DNA from: Humulus lupulus
Taxonomy: Eukaryota; Streptophyta; Magnoliopsida; Rosales; Cannabaceae
DNA: 64,000 nucleotides
NCBI RefSeq assembly: GCF_963169125.1
Contig: NC_084797.1
Coordinates: forward strand, 105,115,868 to 105,179,867
Direction: 5' to 3'
Positions within the stretch are counted from its first letter, which is position 1, and every line of letters begins with the position of its first letter. Below, piece after piece: positions 46,210 to 56,463 of the stretch. A program made the position numbers and the translations under genes. The notes beneath the pieces were generated by a model, which saw only the letters and a list, made by a program, of their open reading frames with translations, was not told where the DNA came from and did not search any database.

Positions 46210-47064
46210 TTACAACTGAATCTTCAACTCCTTTAACTCCGCCGGAGCCATTCGGTAAGGTGTCCTAGATACTGGCTTCACCCCTGGTACCAACTCTATA
46301 ACAAAATCAATCTCTTGTTGTGGCGGCAGCCCTGGCAGATCAGTTGGAAATAAATCTGGAAACACACATACCAATCTGGTCTCCCCCGGTCCAACCGACA
46401 CAACCCTAGAGGTATCCACAACATTCGCTAGAAATCCTATGCAACCTTCCTGCATCAGGTCTCTAGCCTTCAGTGTTGAAATCGTAGGTACTCGGGATTC
46501 TCTAACCGTCCCCACAAATACAAAGGGTACCTCCCCTTCTGGTTCAAATGTCACCATTCTGCGCTTGCAGTCAATCGTTGCCCCATACTTCGATAACCAA
46601 TCCCTGCCAAGGATCATATCGAAGTCATCCATCGCAAGCTCAATCAGATCAAAAAACAACTCCCTACCATCTACCTCTACTGGCAAGGCTCTAATCCATC
46701 CCCTAGAGACTAACAGTTCCCCAGTTGGCAACAAAGTCTGAAAGCCCCTAGGATACAAAACACTAGGTCTACACAATTGATCTATCACTCTAGCAGATAC
46801 AAACGAATGAGTAGCTCCCAAATCAATCAATGCAGTACAAGAAAACCCAGCACTAGAAATCTGACCTGTCACAACCGAGGGGCTAGCCTCTGCCTCAGTC
46901 TGAGTCAAGGTGAACACTCTGGCAGGAGCAAGACTGTCACCCTGCTTCAGCTCCTCTTTCTTGGCTTGTGGGCAGTCCTTCTTCAGATGATTGTCACTCC
47001 CACAGATATAGCAGGCCCTAATCCTGCACTCACCCTGGTGTCGTCGTCTGCACCGAGGACACAC
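46210..47064 (-). CDS. Tekay-B Gag knuckle, protease and RT lead
   Basis: 284 codons open. CPRCRRRHQGEC and the CCHC knuckle CYICGSDNHLKKDC, then FTLTQTEAEASPSVVTGQ, then the protease (LIDLGATHSFVS, with Leu where Ser is usual after the Asp; DMILGRDWLSKYGATIDCKRR). The lead into the RT (LPGLPPQQEIDFVIELVPG, TPYRMAPAELKEL) follows. It ends at a stop at 46210-46212. The longest intact piece of Tekay-B. Confidence 0.88.
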   Translation of the reverse strand: MCPRCRRRHQGECRIRACYICGSDNHLKKDCPQAKKEELKQGDSLAPARVFTLTQTEAEASPSVVTGQISSAGFSCTALIDLGATHSFVSARVIDQLCRPSVLYPRGFQTLLPTGELLVSRGWIRALPVEVDGRELFFDLIELAMDDFDMILGRDWLSKYGATIDCKRRMVTFEPEGEVPFVFVGTVRESRVPTISTLKARDLMQEGCIGFLANVVDTSRVVSVGPGETRLVCVFPDLFPTDLPGLPPQQEIDFVIELVPGVKPVSRTPYRMAPAELKELKIQL

Positions 47065-47094
47065 CGGAAAACTCCTCCAGTTGTCACTCCTGCC

Positions 47095-47457
47095 CTAACA
47101 GCCACTAGAAGCATCCCGTGCCCTCCTATTCAAACTGGGAGGAACAAAGGAATATGGGGCCTTCCTCTTCTGCTCACTGTAGCCACTACCCCGACTGGAT
47201 CCAATAAAAGGAGGCACCGTCCTCCTGACATCGCGCCTAACAGCGCTCTCTCTCCAAATCTGATCCTCAGCCCTCTCAGCAGTAAGGGCCTTGTCCACAA
47301 CCTGAGCATAGGTAGTAGCCTCTGGATCTAAAGTGATCTTTACATCGCGGGCGATCATAACATTCAACCCCCATACAAATCTATCTCTTCTTGCCACATC
47401 AGTCGGCACCAAATCTGGCGCGAATTTCGCCAACCTGTCAAATTTCAAAGCATACTC
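47095..47457 (-). pseudogene. Tekay-B Gag fragment, cut by Tat-3
   Basis: Gag core end (EYALKFDRLAKFAPDLVPTD, RFVWGLNVMIARDV) and the basic linker. The upstream gag is missing: the Tat-3 LTR starts at 47458 in mid-coding sequence, and the rest of Tekay-B is not found on the other side of Tat-3. Confidence 0.85.
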
Positions 47458-50400
47458 TGTTGACACGGTTCTTCGCCAACAGGTAATTAAGAGAAGAAGA
47501 GAAAGGGATTAGTGCTGAATATAGAACCGTCGCAGATATAGAATCTTAGAGAATGAACTAGGTGACTCAAGACACGTTTTTAAGTGGTTCGAAGGTTAAA
47601 ATCCTTCTACTCCACTAGTCAATATTATTGATATACTCTGGTTATTTGGTTACAAAGCATATATCTATTCAGAGACTATTTTTTTCAACCCTTATCAACT
47701 CCCAGGTTCTCCATATTTATAGGAGAAGGCACCTAGAAGTTGGTAAGGAGGTCATCCCCTGACCTTATTATTTGTCATATCAACTCTGTGACATTCATGA
47801 TAAATTCCTAAACCTGACACATAAGTATGGTCAAATCGATAGGTAAGAAGATAATGGGCCGCACGGCCCAACCCGGCCGTGGGTTTCTGAACACGCACAT
47901 TCCTGCTGCGTGTCTGAGAAGTCAGGGAGATATCGGACACGTGATGTGTAATGCCCTACTCCCTTAGAGCCGTTACTAAGTGAGTTTTAAGACAAAACAG
48001 TGTGCAAAGAACTCGCTAACCGAGGTTTTCTTACGAAAGTGTGACTAATTAAAATTTAAGGCTGTAATCTTTGAAAATGCGTTGATTCAATGAAAACTTC
48101 TAGTATTATACATTTGGGATCCCAAAATAAGGTTTGAAAACTATTTACATCTTAAAATGAGTTTATAGTTGATCAATCATAAAAATCCTAGATTATTACA
48201 ACCATTTTTCGAATAAACCACCAGCCAAAGCAGCCGGGCAGGCCAAACATGTACGCGTCGCTTCACGCTCTCCGTACTCATGGTTGGTTGACTCAGACAT
48301 TGCCCTTACCTGCAACACAGAGCACCCGTGAGCCGAAGCCCAGCAAGAAAACTTATGCAGAACATAACATATGCAATTTATACAGTTTAACATAACAGAT
48401 AATCCACATACAAACAAGTCAACCATTAGACTAAGCAAACACGGCCATGCCGCCCCCGAAGCCTTACCGAAGCCTGGGGTCTCGGTCCTCACCGCAGGGA
48501 TATCACACGTATCCCCTGGGTCCTACCCTCACCATAAGCATCCCATGTGCTAGGTGTTACTTCCGGCTCCACTGCCGTACCGGGCCTACGCCGCACTCGG
48601 CCCTTGCCGTTCATTTCATTATAATCATACATAGCATAAATCAAACAACATTCATACAATTATCAATACATGTAAGTCTACACCCTAACATGTAATGCAA
48701 TATAGGGCCATGCCCAGCAATCATCTCATCATGTAATATAGGGTCGTGCCCCGCAATCACACTATGGGCCCACGCCCTATCCTACGGGTGTTATAGTTTT
48801 CTTACCTGTATTCCAAGCCTCCTGATGCACTAAAGCCGCGAGCACGGTCCTCTAGCACGAGCCTCACCAACATCCTAGTCACAACACACAAGAAACATCC
48901 CTCAATACTAATCAAATCAAAAACCGCTTCCCGGGACCAATCCCACACTCTCGGGACTCCCAAATCCCTAAAACAATTCATCGGAAACATCCCCCGAACC
49001 CCCGGAGCAAAAGCTCAAAAATGCAACTTTCCAACCCCTGAAAATGGCCTAGCGCCGCGGCGCTGCTCTGTAGCGCCGCGGCGCCCAGCAAGACAGAAAG
49101 CCACCCTCGCCTGGACACAGCCTCGCGCCGCGGCGCTCCTTCGCGAACCCAGAAAACTGGGTTTTCTCTTGCTTTTCCACCAAGCTAAAACCTTCCCAAA
49201 TCAAACCAAACCAATATCTAAACCCCAAAACTCAATTCCAAGCTTCATATGAACAACTTAACAACCTATAGGCACTAGATACAAGGCCAAAACATCAACA
49301 CACTCAAGAATCCACCCCTTGATTCCTATTTTCAGCAACTCACACCAAAAACTCAAACACACTAACTCAAGCTCTAGATTTTACAAATCAAAACAGAAAT
49401 CAAAAATTAGATGTGTATAAAACCCTTACCTCAAATGGAGAACCCACACAAAGTCCTTGATCTCCTCCTAGACTCCCATTTCTCCTTCTCTTCTTCTTCT
49501 TGCCCTAACTTCTTTCTCCTTCTCTTTCTTCTCTTCAATTTCTATCAAGCCTCAAGTGACATAAATGCCCAAACCGAATACCCTTAAATCCCAGCTGCAA
49601 TATGTCTATAACCCTTGCCAAAAGACCATATTACCCTTTCCTACTAATCCCTCCTAACTAAACCTTCAAGGGCACTTAAGTCTTTACACATCATTTCAAT
49701 TCTATCACTTTTTACCTTAAAACTTGTTACCCAGAGCAGTAACTAATGGTTACCCAGGTTACTAAATCTCCAATAACCATTACCCACTAAATCTCAACTT
49801 AACCATAAAACTCCCAAAGTACCCCTAGGCTCCTCCCGAGCCGGGTATAGAAATCCCGTTGTGACTCTTGAGTTAACTAGCTCTCTAGGACCGTCTCGGC
49901 ACGTGCATCACAATAATAAAACCACACTCACGTGGTACAACTCACAGAATACAATTATCACATACTAATACAGTTATGCCCAACATGGCCAAAATTACAA
50001 TTACGCCCTTTCTAACACAATCCGGGCCTACATGCATACTAATATACGTAGTCATGCATCTCAGATAAACAAATAGCCAAATAACATGCTTTAAATCATA
50101 ACCATGCATTTAACTCATAAAATCACACATAAATCCCATTATGCCCTCCAGGCATGCTAATCAAGGCCCTTAAGCCTTATTAGCGATTTTGGGTCGTTAC
50201 ATGATGTCAGACATATGCACGTTTATCTTGCGTGTGTTGGCTTTACAGAGGGTCAGAGCTCCATATACAGCCCGTGCCACGAACTACTCCCCTGACCCGA
50301 CCTTCGGCCTTCAGACTCTCTGCCCCAGTCCTGGGCAACCTTGGCGAGTCCTTAGGGATTGCTCGAGCTAAGAAGGTACGACCTCGAAACGGGAGCTCCG

Positions 50401-50482
50401 GTCTTGGGGATGTTCACGGACTAATTGTGATTAGTCCGTAGCTCGGCCTGCTAATCAGCCCGTGGGAAAATCAGGGCGTACA
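47458..50482 (-). repeat. Tat-3 3' LTR, split (about 765 bp net)
   Basis: Element strand TGTACGCCCTG at 50482 to GTGTCAACA at 47458. A solo Tekay LTR with its duplication (47947-50206) interrupts it. A TATA-like ctataaatatgg lies at about 47712-47722 on the minus strand. The PPT lies directly outside at 50483. Confidence 0.85.
47947..50201 (-). repeat. Solo Tekay-type LTR (2255 bp), TSD tgatg
   Basis: Plus strand tgtaatgccc...gggtcgttaca, flanked by tgatg at 47942-47946 and 50202-50206. Donor-like sites on the minus strand lie at 49429, 48805 and 48309. Three gcgccgcggcgc-type words lie at about 49050-49140 in the variable segment. Confidence 0.93.
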
Positions 50483-50500
50483 TCTGCTCCCCAAGCTCCT
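50483..50500 (-). other. Tat-3 polypurine tract
   Basis: Element strand reads aggagcttggggagcaga directly before TGTACGCCC. Expected plus-strand primer site. Confidence 0.75.
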
Positions 50501-50747
50501 GCTCGTGGTACATGACGTCGTATATAAGACCACAGTAGGGGCTTTTAGACTTCTCCATAAACTCTTCGCATTCCACTCTTTACGCAGGCATCTGATACGT
50601 GGAACGTCGTGGGTGGGGACGGTACGTCTTACAAGAACCGCATTTAATGGCCTAGCCTATACTCAGCCGTCGTTTCGTATTTCAAGTGGAAGGCCTCGGA
50701 TCCCTCACCAGGGCCATCCAAGAGCCTTCTACACATGATCCTTCATG

Positions 50748-50757
50748 TATATAAAAA
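50748..50757 (+). promoter_or_regulatory. Candidate TATA box of the Tat-3 antisense gene
   Basis: tatataaaaa, outside the LTR and on the strand of the antisense gene. It lies about 150 bp before a first ATG (50898), whose short frame runs to a gtaagt donor at 50984, and about 650 bp before the main start at 51396. Confidence 0.45.
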
Positions 50758-50897
50758 GGGGGTGGCCACCCTACGCACGGGCCACCCTTTCATTCGAAAT
50801 TTTCCAAATCTCCTTTCTTCTTCCCTCTCCATATTTCAGAAGAACGAAACCCTCAACCCTGTTGCTGCCATTTTCATCGTTCACGAAGCTTAGGCGC

Positions 50898-50983
50898 ATG
50901 GATTTCTCCGAAGCTTTGGAAGCTACTACACCAACGAAGCTCCTACCAACGCAACGCCCTCGTCGACCTCCCAACCATACACT
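50898..50983 (+). other. Possible first exon of the Tat-3 antisense gene
   Basis: Short frame (MDFSEALEATTPTKLLP...) ending at act|gtaagt. An acceptor lies before 51388 (acgctag) or 51396 (gaccag). Joining them does not give a simple in-frame link to the main start, so it may be a leader exon with a small upstream frame. 50984-51387 holds nothing else apart from a run of C near 51180. Confidence 0.35.
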
Positions 50984-51395
50984 GTAAGTTTCCTGACCCT
51001 GTTCACTTTGAAAACATGCTACTGTAGCTTAGGTAAAAAATTTCACTGTAGCCGCATGCAAGGGTTTTCTGGGTTGTGTGGATATGGAGGGTGACAGCCC
51101 TTTTTAGGTTAGGGTACATTTGTTGTAGGAAATCGCTTTAGAGTATGGGTTTTGTAATTTTCTACCTATTGAAACTTCCCCCCCCCCCCAAAGGCAAATT
51201 CTATTATGAACCCCCTGACACGTGAATTCCGAGTAATCTGGGATCTGTTGGGAGTATACGCGCGTGTTCACTGAACCGCGTGGTTCCACTCTCCACGAGC
51301 TGGGCTTACCTCAGTTCGGGCAAATAATAATTGCTTCTTTCTCCTGCTTGGGTCGCCTTTTCTAAAGTGTTTTCTTTTGTACGCTAGGCGACCAG

Positions 51396-53968
51396 ATGGC
51401 TCCAAAAAAGAACCTCCCCCAGAAGAACGTTGGAAGCTCGGCCTCCCAGCAGGAAAAAGGAAAGGCGGTGATGCCTAGCTCCCCGATCCCCCGCTTCGGG
51501 CCGGCCGTGGAGAAGGAGGTCGAGGTGGCCCCCGACGCATTCTTTGAGGCGGAGAGAATCATCTCAAAGATAACCGACCAGGCGAAGATCAACAAACTCT
51601 TCCTCACTCACAACATTCCACTGGGGAAAGCCTCCGTTATTGCCTGACCTGCCTCGGATGGCGAGCGGAGCTGCACGCCGCTCGATGAATCGTTCGCGGC
51701 CTGGAGCGGTGAACACTTCAAGGCAGGGGCCTTCCTTCCCCTGGATCAGTACTTCGCTGATTTCCTGAACTACGTGGGGTTGGCCCCATTTCAGCTCCCC
51801 CCCAACTCCTACCGTCTGCTGGCAGGGTTGAGGTACTTATTCAAGAAGCAAGAGTTGGAGGTCCCTACTCCTGCCGATATTTTATATTTCTTTTGCCTCA
51901 AAGGCAGCCCGGATCAGTGGGGGCGAGGTGACGGGTTTTACTATTTAACCCATTTTCCCAATATGGCGGCGGTCATCGAGCTGCCCAGCCACCCTAATGA
52001 CTTGAAGGACCAGTTCTTCATGTCAACTGGGTTCCGAAACAGCGAACACCACTACTTCAATCGTCCTCGTAAGTAATCCCCGATCTTAGCTCGCCTTTTA
52101 AGTGTTGTTTTATTTTAGCTCCTCCCGTATTCCATTCTGATTCCAGCCAATCTTGCAGCCATCTACGCGAGGACCGAAAAGTCTGTGACCCTCGGGGGCC
52201 AATATGAAACACTGGCGGGCTTGCCCCCCAGTGAGAAGGACTATCGCGTGTTCGTGACGGACGAGACGATGGTGTTCTGAAAACTGATTTTCCCAAATCA
52301 GACCCTGAACCTGAAGAGGCCCCGGGGGCCGCCCCCAGCCCGCGACAACAGACCTATCGTCGTGGACGAGGTCGCGGTAGAGGAAGACGAGGAGGACGAG
52401 GTGGCCAAAGTTCCACTCGTGAGGAATAGGAAGAGGGCCTTGGAGGTCGAGGAGAGGATCCAATCCAGAGCAGCCGCGGGTCCTTCCGGCCAAGGTAACT
52501 CTTACTTGTTTAAGAATCTAGATAGGGCCACTGCAGACCCCCGGCTGGTTAGGTTCAATCCTAGGCAGATCGTTCATCGTCACCGAAGGGATCCGGACCT
52601 GAACACACTCCTGCTCCATTGTGTTGACCGGCTCGTGCTGGATCACCAAGAGAGCCGGCCTAGGGGTACCGTAGTAGTAGATAACACCCTAGCTTTTAGG
52701 TCGATCATATTCGAGGAGTATGGGACCAACCTCCAGAGGGGTATCTATGCTCCGGGGCTTAGGCAGTATGTAGAATAGTCTAGCCCTGAGTCAGAACCGG
52801 ACCTAGAACCTGCGCCAGTTCGTGAAATAATCGTCTTAGGTTCTTCCAGCTCGGGGGGTAGGGCTCCCTCAGTATTCACATGCTTTTTAGCTTTAAACCT
52901 TTGTCTTTATCTTTGTATGATTGCTAACTTGTAATAACCATGTTTTTTGTTTGACAGAAGAGATGTCTCAGCCCAAGGATAGCTTGCGGGGCATAGTCTT
53001 CGGGGGGAACCCCCCAGCCGGGCCAAGACTAAAAAGGCTCTGGGGTTCCAAGAGCTCTGCCGGGGTCTCCACTAAATCTCCAGCAAAGGAGAAGGAGAAA
53101 ACCCTGCCAGCCCAGGTTGTGGGGGCGATCCTTCCAGCTGCCGGAGCAGGACAAATGCCTCCACCGCCTCAGCGAGTTCCGCCTGCCCCCCAGGACGGAG
53201 GAATGGAGATCGGGACTCCGGACGTGGTAGCCTCGAGGTACGCATCCCGGTCGATCCCCAGGACCTGGAGAAGATCCAAGAGGCCTTCCGGGGAACGGTG
53301 TACAAATCGGCGAACTACGCCGTCAGCCATTTCTACAAGTTCAAAGAGAAGGAACTCCGGGCAATTGAGACAATGAGCCCGGTTGACGTAATAGAGTCTT
53401 CAATGGGCATGACCCTAACGGTAAGCTGCCCCATTCTTTTAAAGCTTTTACCCTTGCAGATTGCCTTATTTTTCCACTTAGCCAATTTGTCTTTCATTTC
53501 TCGTAGGGCGTCGCTGCAATCCACCGGAGCATCACCAGGGCCAGAACTCAGCTCGAGGAAATGAGGACCGGGCACCAGGCCGCTCTCCAGGAGGCTCAGG
53601 TGGCAAAAGATGCGTTGGTGACCTTGAAGGTCGAGTTGGAGAGGACACGCTCGCAGGTCCAAGAGCTCGAGACCTCCCTTGCCACCTCGCGGAAAGACCT
53701 CGAGGCAGCGAAGACTGAGGCCCAGGCCGCCCTGGAAGCTGAACGAACCACCTTGGAGCAGTCTATGCAGGATCTGTTCTACCACTGCTGGGCCCACAAC
53801 CCGGAGGCTGACTTCTCTTTCATGCCACCGAGTCTCTGGGCGCGCCTGCTGGTGAAGTTCCAAGCTCGCCTCGACAAAGAGGCGTCGCCCTCGGAGACTA
53901 GGGAAGCCTTTGGCGCGGCGGAGCAGGGCGAGACGGCGACCTCCAAGGGGCCAACCGATGGGGCTTAG
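51396..53968 (+). pseudogene. Tat-3 antisense gene-like region (aORF), about four exons
   Basis: Opposite strand to Tat-3 gag-pol. Exon 1 (51396-52068, one TGA at 51645-51647) has a basic start MAPKKNLPQKNVG and the domain GLAPFQLPPNSYRLLAGLRYLF, matching the Tat-2 piece. Donor gtaagt at 52069, acceptor ttccag at 52146. Exon 2 (52147 to about 52858, TGA at 52278-52280, TAG near 52776) is acidic. Intron to ttgacag 52957; exon 3 (52958-53420) is Pro-rich with a frame change near 53235 and ends acg|gtaag. Acceptor tcgtag 53506; exon 4 (53507-53968) is a coiled coil (ALQEAQVAKDALVTLKVEL...) ending FYHCWAHNPEADFSFMP. Splicing phase fits at the last intron. Family comparison: 'putative gypsy-type transposon' domain; role unknown. 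Confidence 0.72.
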
Positions 53969-54130
53969 GATGCCTTTTCCCTCTTTGCCTTCGAATATTT
54001 TTAAGTATTTTGTGTAACCTTTGCATGAGGTGTTTTCACCTCGAGACGCTTTGCCTTTAATTCGCACTTTTTAACTTAGGCTTTTTTCATGCTTTTGGCT
54101 ACATTATATATATATTTTTTTTAAAAAAAA

Positions 54131-54580
54131 ACTTTGTTCGCGTTAACTTTTATCCATATCTTGAACTCTTTAAGAAGAACAACGATAAATAGATTTAAAT
54201 CAACTTCTAAGTTTTATGACCCGGTTAAAACCAGGAACTTATTTGAAAACTTAGTTCGTGTTAACTTTTATCCATATCTCGGGTTCTTTAAGAAGAACCA
54301 CGATCAATAAATTTAAGTTAACTTCCAAGTTTTATGACCCAGTTAAAACCAGGAGCTTATTTTGAAAACTTAGTTCGTGTTAACTTTTATCCATATCTCG
54401 AGTTCTTTAAGAAGAACCACGATCAATAAATTTAAGTTAACTTCCAAGTTTTATGACCCAGTTAAAACCAGGAGCTTATTTTGAAAACTTAGTTCGTGTT
54501 AACTTTTATCCATATCTCGAGTTCTTTAAGAAGAACAACGATCCATAGATAAAAATCAACATCTAAGTCGTTAAGGAGAC
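54131..54580. repeat. 119-bp tandem repeat, about 3.8 units
   Basis: Units begin at 54131, 54249, 54368 and 54487 (periods 118, 119, 119) with acttagttcgtgttaac and contain taagaagaac(a/c)acgat and gttaaaaccagg. They lie between the converging 3' ends of the antisense gene and pol. The middle units are nearly identical. Confidence 0.85.
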
Positions 54581-54597
54581 CTGGTTATGTCCAGGTA

Positions 54598-54617
54598 CCA
54601 TATGCCCCCCAAGTAAC
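54598..54617 (-). other. Tat-3 internal purine motif
   Basis: Element strand acttggggggcatat, 110 bp after the pol stop; the same as in Tat-2 (18822) and close to Tat-1 (505). Confidence 0.55.
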
Positions 54618-54726
54618 TGGGAAAGGGTCTTTCGTGGTTACTTTAAGATTACACTCACAAATATGCGTAAAAAAAAACTAATTTTTATTAATACATAAAA
54701 GTTGCCTCCCAGGCCTTACAAGTGGA

Positions 54727-55707
54727 TCATTGATAATATTTCTTTAAGTGGATGGCGTTCAAAGTTTGCGGGACCGCCCCTCCATCAGGTCGAGCTAATT
54801 TATAAGTTCCTTCCTTGATGACTTCGATGACCTGGTATGGTCCTTCCCAGTTCGGTCCCAAGACTCCATCTTTGGGATCTTTCCCGGCCAGGAAAACTCT
54901 CCTTAGGACCAAGTCGCCAACGCTAAAGGTGTGCCTTTTGACTTTAGAGTTGAAGTAGCGAGTGATCTTCTGCTGATAATGGGCGAGCTGGAGTTGCGAA
55001 TCCTCTCGCCTTTCATCAATTAGATCGAGGGAATGGCACAGGTGCTCATGGTTCCGATCATAGTCGTAAGATTGGACTCTATGTGACAGAACCTCAACTT
55101 CCACGGGGAGGACTTCTTCACTCCCAAAGATTAGGGAGAAAGGAGTATGACCCGTAGGAGTCTGATGCGAGTTCCGGTATGCCCATAGGACCTGGGGGAG
55201 CTGTGGCCAGACCCCCTTTGCCTCACCTAGCCTCTTCTTGAGGCTCGCCTTTAGAGTCTTGTTGACAGCCTCGACCTGGCCGTTCGCCTGAGGATAGGCC
55301 ATGGAGGAGAAGCTTTTCACAATTCCGTGCCTTTCACAAAACTCGGTGAATAGGTCGCTATCGAACTGAGTGCCGTTGTCGGAGATGATTTTCTTCGGCA
55401 GGCCGAATCGACAGATGATGCTTTTAACCACGAAGTCGAGTACCTTCTTCGATGTGATTGTTGCCAATGGTTCTGCCTCGGCCCATTTGGTAAAGTAGTC
55501 GATGGCTACTACGGCATAACGGACTCCGCCCTTTCCAGTGGGCAGGGCGCCCACTAGGTCTATTCCCCAAACAGCAAATGGGCAAGGGGCCGAGATCATC
55601 CTTAGCTCGACTGGAGGAGCTCGGGCAACTGCAGCGAATCGCTGGCACTTGTCGCACTTCTTCACGTATGAGATCGCATCTTTGGACAGAGTTGGCCAGT
55701 AATAACC
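54727..55707 (-). CDS. Tat-3 integrase
   Basis: 312 codons open after a TAA (55708-55710). Zinc-binding Cys pair (CDKCQRF), core with D (GIDLVGALPTGKGG), D (SDNGTQFDS) and E (QANGQVEAVNK), then HTFSVGDLVLRRVF and GPNWEGPYQVIEV. It ends at 54727-54729. The frame is that of the whole gag-pol; the His part of the zinc site is upstream of the stop. Confidence 0.9.
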   Translation of the reverse strand, partial: GYYWPTLSKDAISYVKKCDKCQRFAAVARAPPVELRMISAPCPFAVWGIDLVGALPTGKGGVRYAVVAIDYFTKWAEAEPLATITSKKVLDFVVKSIICRFGLPKKIISDNGTQFDSDLFTEFCERHGIVKSFSSMAYPQANGQVEAVNKTLKASLKKRLGEAKGVWPQLPQVLWAYRNSHQTPTGHTPFSLIFGSEEVLPVEVEVLSHRVQSYDYDRNHEHLCHSLDLIDERREDSQLQLAHYQQKITRYFNSKVKRHTFSVGDLVLRRVFLAGKDPKDGVLGPNWEGPYQVIEVIKEGTYKLARPDGGAVPQTLNAIHLKKYYQ

Positions 55708-56463
55708 TTACCTGAGAAACTTTAAGGCCAGGCTTTGCCCCCCAGTGTGGTCTCCGCAGAATCCTTCGTGAATTTCCTGCAGGATGGCCTTCGCCTCACC
55801 TGGAAGAATGCATCGGAGGAGAGGTAGGGAGTGCCCACGTCGGTACAATACCCCATCAACTATTGTATATCTAGAAACTTGATATAGGACTCGCCGCGCG
55901 TCGTTACGTCCTTCAAGCTGCTTGCCCTCGACGAGATACTCAAGAATGGGGGTCATCCAGGTCGGCCGAGCATCAATCATCTCGACCTCTGCCCGATCTC
56001 CTTCTATACTTGGTTTTTCCAAGAATTCTATTGGCACCAACCCCAGGGTCTCCGTCTCTCCCGAGGTGGCCAGTTTGGCAAGGGCATCCGCATTGGCGTT
56101 CTGTTCTCGAGGTATCTGTTCGATCGATCCTCGCTCAAATGCGGATAGCTCGCCTTTTACCTTTGCCAAATAGGCGGCCATCTTGGGTCCCCGCGCCTGA
56201 TATTCGCCCAGAACCTGGTTTACCACGAGCTGGGAGTCACTAAAGCACTGGATGGAGCTCACCTTTAACTCATTGGCTATCCTCAACCTGGCTAACAAAG
56301 CTTCGTATTCCGCCTCGTTGTTGGAGGCCTTGAACCCGAACCTTAGCGCCGAGTGGAACCTATGTCCCTCGGGGGATATCTGAATGATTCCAGCCCCGGA
56401 GCCGTTCTCGTTGGATGAACCATCTACAAAGATCTTCCACAACGATTCGGGCGAGGTGAGCTA
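55708..56463 (-). pseudogene. Tat-3 RNase H and integrase zinc-site start
   Basis: Open between TAG (56461-56463) and TAA (55708-55710). FVDGSSNENGSGAGI, SNNEAEYEALLARL and FSDSQLVVNQV mark RNase H. The later part (HEIHEGFCGDHTGGQS-type, about 55750) starts the integrase zinc site. All acidic positions visible. Confidence 0.9.
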
